From Halosimplex aquaticum (GTDB lineage Archaea > Halobacteriota > Halobacteria > Halobacteriales > Haloarculaceae), in assembly GCF_028747785.1 (NCBI RefSeq), contig NZ_CP118158.1, positions 496,001 to 560,000 on the forward strand: a DNA stretch of 64,000 bases, read 5' to 3'. How positions within the stretch are numbered: position 1 is the first letter of the stretch; each line of letters opens with the position of its first letter. Shown piece after piece: positions 42,384 through 50,073 of this stretch. The notes beneath the pieces were generated by a model, which worked only from the letters and a program-made list of their open reading frames with translations, made no database searches and was not told where the DNA came from. The position numbers were made by a program, and so were the translations under genes.

Positions 42384-42457
42384 CTCGCGTGTGGAGCCCA
42401 CGGCGCGGTCGGAGCAGTCCGGTGCCGTCGGCCTGACCTTTTCTGTTTTGGGAAGGT

Positions 42458-42482
42458 GCGTATGCCTCCTAATCCCATACGC
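42458..42482. promoter_or_regulatory. inverted repeat just upstream of the 42492 gene
   Basis: GCGTATG (42458-42464) and CATACGC (42476-42482) form a 7-bp inverted repeat with 11-nt spacing, ending 9 nt before the ATG. Its place suggests an operator or mRNA structure controlling the gene; no regulator is known. Confidence 0.45.
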
Positions 42483-42491
42483 TCGGCTAGT

Positions 42492-42728
42492 ATGAGCCTC
42501 GACCGGACCACGCGGCCTCTCGACGTCGAGAACGCCAGGGTGTTCGACTACCGACGGGACGTGATCGTCGAACTCCACGGGGAGACACCGGACGGGGAGT
42601 TCGAGGCGGTGACGTACGTGTTCAGGGACGACCCCGACGACGCGGGCCTGCAGTCGCCCGAGATCGACGAGGCCCACGAGGCGATCGTGTACGACGCGCT
42701 GGCCGACGCTGACTACACGGTGGCCTAA
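42492..42728 (+). CDS. small conserved protein, function unknown
   Basis: A 78-residue acidic protein (MSLDRTTRPLDVENARVFDY...). Predicted beta-strands at VIVELHGETPDGEFEAVTYVF and two short helices; it resembles no family I can name with confidence. The start follows a 7-bp inverted repeat. Monocistronic between two long non-coding spacers. Confidence 0.55.
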   Translation: MSLDRTTRPLDVENARVFDYRRDVIVELHGETPDGEFEAVTYVFRDDPDDAGLQSPEIDEAHEAIVYDALADADYTVA

Positions 42729-43034
42729 AAGGGCGCGAGCGACGCTGGAGAGACGCAATTCTGGACGGGCGCGACGCTACGGATATTGATCGACACTTGG
42801 GACTCCGCGTTCAGTTAGCGAACAGAGCGGACCACGGCCGAAAAGCGGCCGTGTGTCGCTCTGAATTGGTCCCCGCTGACGCTTCGGCCCTCCAAGACGA
42901 AGCGTCAGTTCGTACAATGAACTACTGTTAATTAAGCCTGTTGGGCGGCGGCTCGAAGTTGTTCTGCAGTGACAGCACGGCTGATGAGGACTCCGGGGTG
43001 GACGGGCCGCCGAGCGCGGGTCGGTCTTCCCCGG
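42729..43034. other. 306-bp gene-free region with two strong hairpins
   Basis: Hairpin 1 (42823-42863): outer arms CAGAGCG/CGCTCTG and inner arms ACGGCCG/CGGCCGT. Hairpin 2 (42876-42908): CTGACGCTTC/GAAGCGTCAG, 10 bp perfect, 13-nt loop. They are 12 nt apart, followed by AT-rich GTTAATTAAG. No coding frame fits. It could be an untranslated RNA, a terminator pair, or the terminal hairpins of a decayed IS200/IS605-type or MITE element; a transposase is not seen. Confidence 0.6.
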
Positions 43035-43214
43035 CTACAGCCGATACTGGTCCCGGTTGTCCAGGACGTGCTGACGGTCGCCCTCGGGGAGGTCCGCGAA
43101 CCGGAGGACCGCCTCGCAGTCCAGCCCGGGGCACTTCATCACGCGGTTCGATTCGAGTTCGTTCGCCGAGACGATCGTCCCGCAGTCCGAGCAGGTGAGC
43201 GTCGCGATGCGCAT
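43035..43214 (-). CDS. tiny zinc-binding protein, downstream of rmlA
   Basis: A 59-residue protein with CSDCG (residues 8-12) and CPGLDC (28-33), giving two cysteine pairs spaced as in a zinc ribbon, and a C-terminal part with basic and acidic residues (DLPEGDRQHVLDNRDQYRL). It starts only 2 nt after the rmlA stop and is therefore cotranscribed. Zinc proteins of this size have no known enzyme activity; it may regulate or interact with the glycan pathway, or be a free-standing housekeeping zinc protein. Confidence 0.7.
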   Translation of the reverse strand: MRIATLTCSDCGTIVSANELESNRVMKCPGLDCEAVLRFADLPEGDRQHVLDNRDQYRL

Positions 43215-43216
43215 GG

Positions 43217-44290
43217 TCAGAGTTTGATGTCGGAGTTCTCGCCGACGACGAGGCGCTGTCCCTCGGGGAGCAGCCCGTCCGCGCTGGTTATCGATACGTC
43301 GCTCCCGATGAGGCTGTCGACGATCCGACCCGAGGCGTCGATCTCCGCGCCGCCGATGATCACGGTGTTCTCGACGTGCGCGTTCGCGACCGTCGAGTCC
43401 GCGCCCACCGAGGTGTACGGGCCGACGTACGCGCCATCGCGCACGGTGACGCCCTCCCCGAGCGAGACCGGCCCTCTGACGACCGCGTCGGACTCGACGG
43501 TCGCCCCCTCGCGGAGGTCGATCCGGCCCTTCGTCTCCGCGCCCTCTTCGACGGTGCCGTCGTCCGCCGGGTCGAGATCCGCGAGGACGAGCCGGTTGGC
43601 TTCGAGGATGTCGCCCGGTTTCCCGGTGTCTTTCCACCAGCCGTCGACGACGTGAGAGCTGATCGCCAGCCCGTCGTCGAGCAGCGACTGGAGGGCGTCG
43701 GTGATCTCCAGTTCCCCGCGCCACGACGGTTCGAGGTCCGCGACGGCGTCGAAGACCGCCGGCGAGAACACGTAGACGCCGATGAGCGCCAGGTCGCTCG
43801 GCGGGTCGTCGGGCTTCTCGACCAGCCGGCGCACCTCGCCCGCCGCGTCCACCTCGGCGATACCGAACGCCCCCGGGTCGTCGACGTGCTGGAGAGCGAT
43901 GGCCGCGGCGTAGTCGCCCGACTCGAAGTTCTCGACCAGCCGCCCGACGCCCTGGTTGAGGAGGTTGTCGCCGAGGTACATCACGAAGTCGTCGTCGCCG
44001 ACGAACTCGCGGGCACAGCCCGCGGCGTGGGCCAACCCCAGCGGATTCCCCTGGACGACGTACGTGATATCCACGCCGTACTCGGAGCCGTCGCCGAGGA
44101 ACGACTGGATTCCCTCGCGGCCCTTGTGCCCGAGGACGACGCCGATGTCGGTGATGCCGGCCGCGCGCAGGTCTTCGACCGCGTACTCCAGGACCGGCTT
44201 GTTCGCGACCGGGATGAGCTGCTTGGGCCCGGTGTGGGTGATCGGGCGGAGCCGCGAGCCCGTCCCGCCCGCGAGGATGAGTCCCTTCAT
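43217..44290 (-). CDS. rmlA: glucose-1-phosphate thymidylyltransferase
   Basis: A 357-residue nucleotidyltransferase. MKGLILAGGTGSRLRPITHT is the nucleotide-binding signature, PVANKPVLEYAVEDL follows, VQGNPLGLAHAAG contains the active-site region, and residues about 245-357 form a left-handed beta-helix of hexapeptide repeats (VRGPVSLGEGVTVRDGAYVG). The long form with a beta-helix is common in archaea. It makes dTDP-glucose, the first step of dTDP-rhamnose synthesis. It follows rmlC and precedes the zinc protein. Confidence 0.93.
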   Translation of the reverse strand: MKGLILAGGTGSRLRPITHTGPKQLIPVANKPVLEYAVEDLRAAGITDIGVVLGHKGREGIQSFLGDGSEYGVDITYVVQGNPLGLAHAAGCAREFVGDDDFVMYLGDNLLNQGVGRLVENFESGDYAAAIALQHVDDPGAFGIAEVDAAGEVRRLVEKPDDPPSDLALIGVYVFSPAVFDAVADLEPSWRGELEITDALQSLLDDGLAISSHVVDGWWKDTGKPGDILEANRLVLADLDPADDGTVEEGAETKGRIDLREGATVESDAVVRGPVSLGEGVTVRDGAYVGPYTSVGADSTVANAHVENTVIIGGAEIDASGRIVDSLIGSDVSITSADGLLPEGQRLVVGENSDIKL

Positions 44291-44337
44291 GGGCCGGCGG
44301 TCGGGCCGCGGTCACTCAGTTAGTCGCCGCTTATCGC

Positions 44338-44799
44338 TCAGTGGGGCATCTCGTCCCAGTCCAGCGGGATCTCGTCGGTGTCCGGAGGCAGTCGCTGTTC
44401 GTCGGGGTCGTCGTAGTCGTAGAGGTTCGTCGGGAAGTTGATCAGCGTGGCCCGCTCGTCGCCGACGACCTTGAACCCGTGCCAGCACGCCCCCGGGATG
44501 CGGATCAGCCGCTGGTCGTGCTCGCCGACGACGAACGTGTCGAGTTCCCCCCGCGTCGGCGAGTCCTCGCGGTCGTCGTAGATACCGACCTTGATGCGCC
44601 CGCTGGGACAGACGAAGTGGTCGACCTGCCCGCGGGTGTGGCGGTGCCAGGCGCGGACGACGCCCGGGTAGGAAAGCGAGTAGTAGCTCATCGCCGGCTC
44701 GGGGTCGTACTCCTCCCAGTCCTCCCGGAAGACCTCCACGAGGTGCCCGCGCTCGTCGGCGTTGACCTGTAGCTCCCGCGTCTGGACGCCGTCTATCAT
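44338..44799 (-). CDS. rmlC: dTDP-4-dehydrorhamnose 3,5-epimerase family
   Basis: A 153-residue cupin. Characteristic RmlC parts are DERGHLVEVFREDWEEY, the histidine in VVRAWHRHTRGQVDHFVCP, LIRIPGACWHGFKVVGDERA, and NLYDYDDPDEQRLPPDTDEI. It is shorter than classic RmlC (about 180 residues). It acts on dTDP-4-keto-6-deoxyglucose to give dTDP-4-keto-rhamnose; the 4-step set is complete. The start at 44799 is chosen because GTTAAGAA at 44822-44829 (minus strand) puts a TATA box about 25 nt before it; an ATG 12 bases further upstream is less likely. Confidence 0.88.
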   Translation of the reverse strand: MIDGVQTRELQVNADERGHLVEVFREDWEEYDPEPAMSYYSLSYPGVVRAWHRHTRGQVDHFVCPSGRIKVGIYDDREDSPTRGELDTFVVGEHDQRLIRIPGACWHGFKVVGDERATLINFPTNLYDYDDPDEQRLPPDTDEIPLDWDEMPH

Positions 44800-44820
44800 A
44801 CGCGAAGCCACTCGTCCCAG

Positions 44821-44830
44821 ATTCTTAACG
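44821..44830 (-). promoter_or_regulatory. TATA-like box of the rmlC-rmlA transcript
   Basis: CGTTAAGAAT on the minus strand, 22-31 nt upstream of the preferred rmlC start, fits a leaderless archaeal promoter. Not tested. Confidence 0.4.
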
Positions 44831-44909
44831 TTCGGTGTGGCTTCGACCAGTGGCCGGCAACGACCCCGTACGGATACGCTGACGCCCCGCTGGCTCGCGC
44901 CGAGAGATT

Positions 44910-44933
44910 ATATTTCCCCGAAGAAAGAAATAT
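44910..44933. promoter_or_regulatory. inverted repeat and TATA region for the HTH/TumE-like pair
   Basis: ATATTTC (44910-44916) and GAAATAT (44927-44933) form a 7-bp inverted repeat directly over the AT-rich ATTATATTTCCCC promoter element, 24 nt before the ATG at 44958. Placement over the core promoter suggests autoregulation by the HTH protein. Confidence 0.5.
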
Positions 44934-44957
44934 GTCCGCCCCAGTACAACTAGACGT

Positions 44958-45491
44958 ATGGCTGACGAACCGTCACCGAACGGTCCACCCGCCTTCGACG
45001 ACGTGTTCAGCGGTGGCGACGTCGAGCAGCGCGTCTACGGAACGCTGCTCCAGACACGGGAGCCGACGGCGGCGAGCGCGATCGCAGACCGCGTCGATTG
45101 CGACCCGAAGACGGCGCGGAAATACCTCGAGTGGTTCGCCGACCTCGGCATCGCCACGCGCCACGAGGGCCGACCGACCACCTACGAGCGCAACGACGCG
45201 TACTTCGAGTGGCGACGCATCGACCGGCTCGCCGCGGACCACTCGATCGACGAACTCCGAAGCCGCGTCAGCGAACTGGCGGCGCGGATAGCTAAGTACG
45301 AAGAGGTGTACGACGCCGCGTCGCCCGCAGATGTCGACGCCGTCGCCGCGGCGGAGTCGAGCGACGATCGGACGATCGACGACGTCTACAGCGACCTCGC
45401 CGACTGGGAGACCGCGCGAACGGAACGCGAACGCCACGAACGCGCCCGGCAGCAACTGGCCGGCACCGAGGGCGAACCGGTCCCCGGGTAG
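44958..45491 (+). CDS. winged-helix transcription factor (DUF7342-like)
   Basis: A 177-residue protein. Residues about 25-75 form a winged-helix fold: EQRVYGTLLQTREPTAASAI then ADRVDCDPKTARKYLEWFADL and IATRHEGRPTTYERNDAYFE; the C-terminal half is helical (coiled coil DELRSRVSELAARIAKYEE). The layout matches the haloarchaeal DUF7342 family, usually found just upstream of a small protein like the next one. Possibly antitoxin and autorepressor of an operon (see the TumE-like gene). The HTH core sequence is clear; the TA role is inference. Confidence 0.75.
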   Translation: MADEPSPNGPPAFDDVFSGGDVEQRVYGTLLQTREPTAASAIADRVDCDPKTARKYLEWFADLGIATRHEGRPTTYERNDAYFEWRRIDRLAADHSIDELRSRVSELAARIAKYEEVYDAASPADVDAVAAAESSDDRTIDDVYSDLADWETARTERERHERARQQLAGTEGEPVPG

Positions 45492-45499
45492 GAGAATCG

Positions 45500-45934
45500 A
45501 TGGTTCCGCCCACCGACGACGGGGGCAGTCCGGCGCCTATCGACCGTCCCCTCCTCGAGTTTTTCCGGACGCACCTCGGAGCGACGGAGCAAGTCGCAAA
45601 CGCGGGAATCACAGACGCCGACGGCCACCTCGAACTCCGCGTCACCCTCACTCCGTCATACTACCCGGCGACTGTGACGGAGGCCACCCTCACGGTGCGG
45701 TGGTACACGAACGACGACTTCAAGATCCACTACCGGGAGGTACATCCGGAGACCACCTGGCAGTGTCGCTGGGACCGGCACCCGAACCCGCACAACGCGC
45801 GTGACCACTACCATCCCCCGCCGACTGCGCCCACGCCGGGTGAGGACGCCTCGTGGCCGGACGACCACCGCGACGTGTTGACGCTCGTTCTCGACGAGGT
45901 CGAACGGAGGATCGAGACGCTCTGGGAAGAGTGA
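45500..45934 (+). CDS. TumE-like toxin candidate paired with the HTH gene
   Basis: A 144-residue protein beginning 8 nt after the HTH stop. It contains VRWYTNDDFKIHYREVHPETT, then TWQCRWDRHPNPHNARDHYH followed by a Pro-rich stretch and a C-terminal helix. The RWDxHPxxHNxxxHxHPP pattern resembles the TumE family (DUF6516-like), small putative toxins whose partners are HTH antitoxins. The partner order here, HTH first, is as expected for a HTH-first TA operon. Similarity is judged by eye, and a non-toxic role is possible. Confidence 0.6.
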   Translation: MVPPTDDGGSPAPIDRPLLEFFRTHLGATEQVANAGITDADGHLELRVTLTPSYYPATVTEATLTVRWYTNDDFKIHYREVHPETTWQCRWDRHPNPHNARDHYHPPPTAPTPGEDASWPDDHRDVLTLVLDEVERRIETLWEE

Positions 45935-45980
45935 CGACAGGTCACGGGACGAATCGAGAGACCCCTCTCGCGACCGCCGG

Positions 45981-46751
45981 TCACTCGACCACGTCGACTT
46001 CGTCCCCGACGGCGACGGTCGTGCCGCGGTCGGTCTCGGGGACCCGGGTGATGACCATCAGCGTGTAGTAGTGGTCGAACGCCTCCCAGTCGGCCCACTC
46101 CGGAACCGTCTCCTCGCGCTTCTCGACGAACCGTTCGCGGAACTCGGGGATGGGCTCGCCGGTGTCGGGGTCGCGCTGCGGGACGACACACCGGCCGCAG
46201 GGCGTGACGCCCTCGAAGCGGACGCCGTCGACTTCGAACGCCGGCGCGTCGTCGCCGACGAACCGGTCCTCCCAGAACGCCGGCACGCCGGATATCTCGA
46301 CGTTCGCGCGAAGGCGGCGGCGCGCCCCCGCGACGGTCATCTCGTCGAACCACGAGGCGACCGTCTCCAGCGTCGCCGTGCTGACGACCGACGGTCCCAT
46401 CTCGCGCCGGTCGACGTAGCCCAGCGAGTCGTCGCGGCGCAGTTCCAGGTCCGCGTCGAAGAAGTCGCCGAACCACTCGGCGGCGCGCCCGCGCTCGGCG
46501 TCGAGGTCGAACCGCCGGGTCTCGCCCCCGGGCGTCTCGACTTCCAGTTGACCGGACTCCGGGTCGAAATCGGTCGCGAGATCGTGGACCCGGTCGGTCC
46601 GCTTGCCGTTGAGGACCTCCCCCTCGGCGTCGAACAGTGCGAACTCCCGATCGTGGCGGAGCGTCCCGCCCTCCAGGATCGCCGTCGATTCGAGGTCGAT
46701 ACCGTCCAGCCCCTTCACCGGGAACACCCTGAGTCGTTCGAGACGGGCCAT
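45981..46751 (-). CDS. MOSC domain protein
   Basis: A 256-residue protein. The N-terminal MOSC beta-barrel starts with LERLRVFPVKGLDG, and the C-terminal MOSC domain has LRANVEISGVPAFWEDRFVG and the conserved Cys motif CGRCVVPQRDPDTGE, as in mARC/YcbX-type proteins that bind molybdenum cofactor. This type transfers sulfur to Moco enzymes or reduces N-hydroxylated compounds. The start at 46751 (MARLERLRV) fits a TATA-like CTATTGG on the minus strand at about 46773. No ferredoxin domain, so shorter than YcbX with its electron-transfer module. Confidence 0.9.
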   Translation of the reverse strand: MARLERLRVFPVKGLDGIDLESTAILEGGTLRHDREFALFDAEGEVLNGKRTDRVHDLATDFDPESGQLEVETPGGETRRFDLDAERGRAAEWFGDFFDADLELRRDDSLGYVDRREMGPSVVSTATLETVASWFDEMTVAGARRRLRANVEISGVPAFWEDRFVGDDAPAFEVDGVRFEGVTPCGRCVVPQRDPDTGEPIPEFRERFVEKREETVPEWADWEAFDHYYTLMVITRVPETDRGTTVAVGDEVDVVE

Positions 46752-47169
46752 CACACGGTCGTCGTCCGCCCGCACCAATAGCCATTCGTTCGAACACGAT
46801 CGCACGCCCCCGTCGGCAAGCCAGTGACGTTCGTCTCTCTCGACACCTGCTCGATGGACGTTCGATCATGTCGACCGGGTCGCGCGGTGTACGGCCCGCG
46901 AACGGTACCTAATTGACTAGTACCAACCGGTTAGTGCCGTTGACCCCCCTACTACGCATGGTGAGCGTAGGCGTCGGTCAAGACGCGACACGTGACGAGT
47001 GGTTGAACGCTCGCTCGTACTTGCGAACGGCCAGCACAGTCCGTCCACCCGTTGATACCGATCCGAAGCGACGGCGAGACGGGTCGAGTGATCGAAGGGC
47101 GATTCTCGACGGCGCACGACCGGGGACCGCATCCCGGTTCTCGCGACGGCCTTCAGCCGATGAGTCGCC
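46752..47169. other. 418-bp gene-free region upstream of the receiver-GAF regulator
   Basis: GGTAC/GTACC (46904-46924) is an inverted repeat flanking an AT-rich core (CTAATTGACTA), and AACCGGTT at 46925-46932 is palindromic. The region also holds the MOSC gene promoter at its left end. Short plus-strand frames in it look like non-coding shadows. It may be an operator area for the regulator gene. Confidence 0.5.
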
Positions 47170-49314
47170 ATGACGGACGGCGTCGGCGTCCTCTTGATCG
47201 AAGACAACCCCGGCGACGTCCGACTGGTCGAGGAGTTGCTCGACGGAGCGACCGACGGCTCTCGGACGGCGACAGACGAGAGCGGCCTACGGATCGGCGA
47301 GTTGCGCCACGCGGACACCCTCGACGAGGGACTACGGGCGCTCGACGAGACGACCGACGTCGTCCTGCTCGACCTCGGACTGCCCGACAGCACGGGGATC
47401 GACACCCTGGAGGCCGTCCGCGACCGCTCGCGAGCGGTGGCGATCGTGGTCTTGACCGGTCTCTCCGACGAGGCGACCGGCGCCCGAGCGGTCCAGCAGG
47501 GCGCCCAGGAGTATCTCGTCAAGGACGAACTCACGCCGCCGCTGTTGGGACGGGCGCTCCGCCACGCGATCGAGCGGAAGAAGTTCGAGCGAACGCGGGC
47601 GGCACTGCACGACGCGAGTCGGGACGTGATCCACGCCGAATCGGGCCGCGAAGTGGGCGACCTCGTCGTCGAAACGGCTGTCGACGTGCTCGATCAGCAG
47701 GGCGTCGGCGTGTACCTGTTCGACGGCTCGACCAACGTCCTCCGGCCAGTCGCGTACACCGACTACATCGAGGAGCTGTTCGGGGAGTTGCCGTCGTTCA
47801 GCGCCGACGATACCGCGATCACGTGGCAAGCGTTCGTCACCGGTGAGACGATTACCCTCGACGACGTGCTCGAATCCGAGTACACCGCTCGCCAGGACAC
47901 GCCCGTCCGAAGCGGGATCTGGGTCCCGCTGGGCGATCACGGCGTGTTGGCGATCGTCTCCGAAGCCGTCGGTCAGCCCGGCCAACAGACCCAGCAGTTA
48001 GCCGACCACCTGGCGGCCACCGCAGAAGCCGCCCTCGACCGCGTCGAGCGCGAGGCCGCCCTGCGCGAGAGCGAACAGGAGCTGGCGCGACGGAACCGCC
48101 AACTGGAGCGGCTCGACCGGATGAACGCGCTCATCCGTGAGATCGACCAGATACTCGTCCAGGCGACGACGCGCGCGGCGATCGAACAGGCGGTCTGCGA
48201 CCGAGTCGCCGAAGACGACCAGTTCGTCTTCGCGTGGATCGGCGAACTCGCCGCGGACGGCACCCTCGAACCGAGGGCCTGGGCCGGCGCGAATCAGGGG
48301 TATCTCGACACCATCTCGCCGTCGGTGGACGCCGCGAACGGGCCGCCTTCGGTGACGGCCGCGACGACCGATTCGGTCGTCGTCGTCCCGAACGTCGTGG
48401 ACGACTTGCGACAGGAGCCGTGGCGCAAGACGGCGCTCACCGAGGACTTTCACTCGGCGATCGCCATCCCGCTCACGTACAACGACCTGTCCTACGGGGT
48501 GTTGACGGCGTTCGCCGACGAACCCGGCGTGCTCGGCACGGTTTCGAACGACGTCGCCCGCGAACTGGGCGAGACGATCGCCAACGCGATCAACTCCGTC
48601 GAGACGAGGCAGGCACTCCTCGCCGAGACGGTGGTGGAGGTCAAGCTGGCGATACGAGAGCCGGACGACCCGCTGAGCCGCCTCGCTCGCGAGACCGACT
48701 GCCAGCTCGAGTACGGCGGCGTCGTCCCCCAGTCTGACGGAACCATCCGGCTCTTTTTCACTGCACGCGGCGAATCCGCCGGTTCGATCGAGACCGTCGC
48801 CGACGGCATACCCGGCATCCGGCAGCTCCGCCGCATCAGCGATCCGAGCGCCGACAGCGACGGCACCAGCCGATTCGAGATGACGGTTTCGGAGCCGACG
48901 ATCCCGTCCTCGCTCGTGGAGTGCGGGGCCGTCGCGCAGTCGATCGAACTCTCCGAGTCCGAGGTCGTGGCGACCGTGGAGCTCCCGGACGCGGTCGACG
49001 TCCGGACGTTCCTCAACAGGTTGGAGAACACGTATCCGGGGACGGAGCTGATCGCGCGGCGCGACACCGAGCGGACCGACAGGTCACAGCGGGGCTTCGA
49101 CGGCCTCCTCCGGGAGGAACTGACCGACCGGCAGTTAGAAGCGCTCCAGACCGCGTACCTGAGCGGCTACTTCGAGTGGCCGCGCGAACGCACCGGCGAA
49201 GAAGTCGCCGAGACGCTGGATATCAGCCAGCCGACGCTCAACGCCCACCTCCGCTCCGCGGAGCGGAAGCTCTGCGCGCTGCTGTTCGACGGCGCCCCGT
49301 CCTCGCCCGAGTGA
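47170..49314 (+). CDS. response regulator with GAF domains and HTH-10 (bacterio-opsin activator-like)
   Basis: A 714-residue protein. Residues about 5-130 are a receiver domain with LLIEDNPGD and the phospho-acceptor Asp68 in VVLLDLGLPDS, plus LTGLSD and LVKDEL. Two GAF-like sensor domains cover about 150-300 and 330-480, and the C-terminal part ends with a HTH-10 helix-turn-helix (LTDRQLEALQTAYLSGYFEW then DISQPTLNAHLRSAERKL) as in the Bat family. It is probably a cytoplasmic sensor that integrates a phosphoryl signal and a ligand and controls target genes. Not adjacent to a histidine kinase. Confidence 0.87.
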   Translation: MTDGVGVLLIEDNPGDVRLVEELLDGATDGSRTATDESGLRIGELRHADTLDEGLRALDETTDVVLLDLGLPDSTGIDTLEAVRDRSRAVAIVVLTGLSDEATGARAVQQGAQEYLVKDELTPPLLGRALRHAIERKKFERTRAALHDASRDVIHAESGREVGDLVVETAVDVLDQQGVGVYLFDGSTNVLRPVAYTDYIEELFGELPSFSADDTAITWQAFVTGETITLDDVLESEYTARQDTPVRSGIWVPLGDHGVLAIVSEAVGQPGQQTQQLADHLAATAEAALDRVEREAALRESEQELARRNRQLERLDRMNALIREIDQILVQATTRAAIEQAVCDRVAEDDQFVFAWIGELAADGTLEPRAWAGANQGYLDTISPSVDAANGPPSVTAATTDSVVVVPNVVDDLRQEPWRKTALTEDFHSAIAIPLTYNDLSYGVLTAFADEPGVLGTVSNDVARELGETIANAINSVETRQALLAETVVEVKLAIREPDDPLSRLARETDCQLEYGGVVPQSDGTIRLFFTARGESAGSIETVADGIPGIRQLRRISDPSADSDGTSRFEMTVSEPTIPSSLVECGAVAQSIELSESEVVATVELPDAVDVRTFLNRLENTYPGTELIARRDTERTDRSQRGFDGLLREELTDRQLEALQTAYLSGYFEWPRERTGEEVAETLDISQPTLNAHLRSAERKLCALLFDGAPSSPE

Positions 49315-49399
49315 TCGACCTACGTACGTAGCGGCGCTCGCCGAGCGCACTATCAGTGTTGAAACAGCGGCTATCCCGTGTCCCCCCGTCCGCTGAAGT

Positions 49400-49720
49400 A
49401 TGGAAGCGACCATCGACCAGAACCCGCGTGCGGTCACGAACGTCTGTCCCAACGGCCACGTCAGTGAGACGGTCATCGACGCCGTCGCGACGGCGACGGG
49501 GACCGATCCGCTCCAACTGGAACCGCTGTACGCCGTCGTCGACCCGGACGCACTGGATCGTCTCGTCCGATCGTCGGCCGAATCTCGGGGCCCGTCGCTG
49601 GAGATCCGGTTCACGATGGCGGGCTGTCGAGTCACCGTTCGCGCCGACGGCGACGTCGCCGTCGCTCCCCCGCCGACGACCGACGCCGCGCCGACGACTG
49701 ATGAATCTGGCGAGGCGTGA
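49400..49720 (+). CDS. HalOD1 output domain protein
   Basis: A 106-residue protein with DPLQLEPLYAVVDPDALDRL then LEIRFTMAGCRVTVRADGDV, the HalOD1 pattern. The C-terminal 20 residues are Thr/Ala/Pro-rich. It is 85 bp after the receiver-GAF-HTH10 gene on the same strand, and probably cotranscribed. In haloarchaea HalOD1 domains associate with signal transduction, so it could carry the output of the upstream regulator. Confidence 0.75.
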   Translation: MEATIDQNPRAVTNVCPNGHVSETVIDAVATATGTDPLQLEPLYAVVDPDALDRLVRSSAESRGPSLEIRFTMAGCRVTVRADGDVAVAPPPTTDAAPTTDESGEA

Positions 49721-49845
49721 GACGAGACCCGGGAGTCGCGCCGTGAGAACCGGGTGGCGGCGCTCCCGGGCGCGGGGCCCCAAGCAGAGAGGGTCGTTCT
49801 ATCGCCGACGAACGACTAGACCGCCAGTACCCGGCGGAGCGGCCG

Positions 49846-50046
49846 ATGGGTGAGGAAGACGGCGGCGACGATCCCGCAGGGGACAGCAGCCAGTCCGCGG
49901 CCCGACACAGATCCTGTGAGTACTGCGGGGCGGAGATCGATACGAGCGAGTGGTACCCGGTGCTGCAGCGACGGGGATCGGACGGAGAGCCGGAGTTTTA
50001 CCCCTTCTGCAGCGAGGACTGCCAGGAGTCGTGGCGCGACGAGTAG
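49846..50046 (+). CDS. small zinc ribbon protein (DUF7576-like)
   Basis: A 66-residue protein with CEYCGAEIDTSEWYPV and YPFCSEDCQESW, giving a CxxC...CxxxC pattern of a four-cysteine zinc ribbon. I recall this as DUF7576 in haloarchaea, often encoded near HalOD1 genes. Probably cotranscribed with the HalOD1 gene 125 bp upstream. No enzymatic role is known; it may be a DNA- or protein-binding module of the local signalling group. Confidence 0.7.
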   Translation: MGEEDGGDDPAGDSSQSAARHRSCEYCGAEIDTSEWYPVLQRRGSDGEPEFYPFCSEDCQESWRDE

Positions 50047-50073
50047 CGCGCTCGACGGTCGAGACGCGAACGG

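Noticed and set aside
42823..42908. Intact insertion sequence
   Set aside because: Hairpins are present but there is no transposase frame in or around the spacer.
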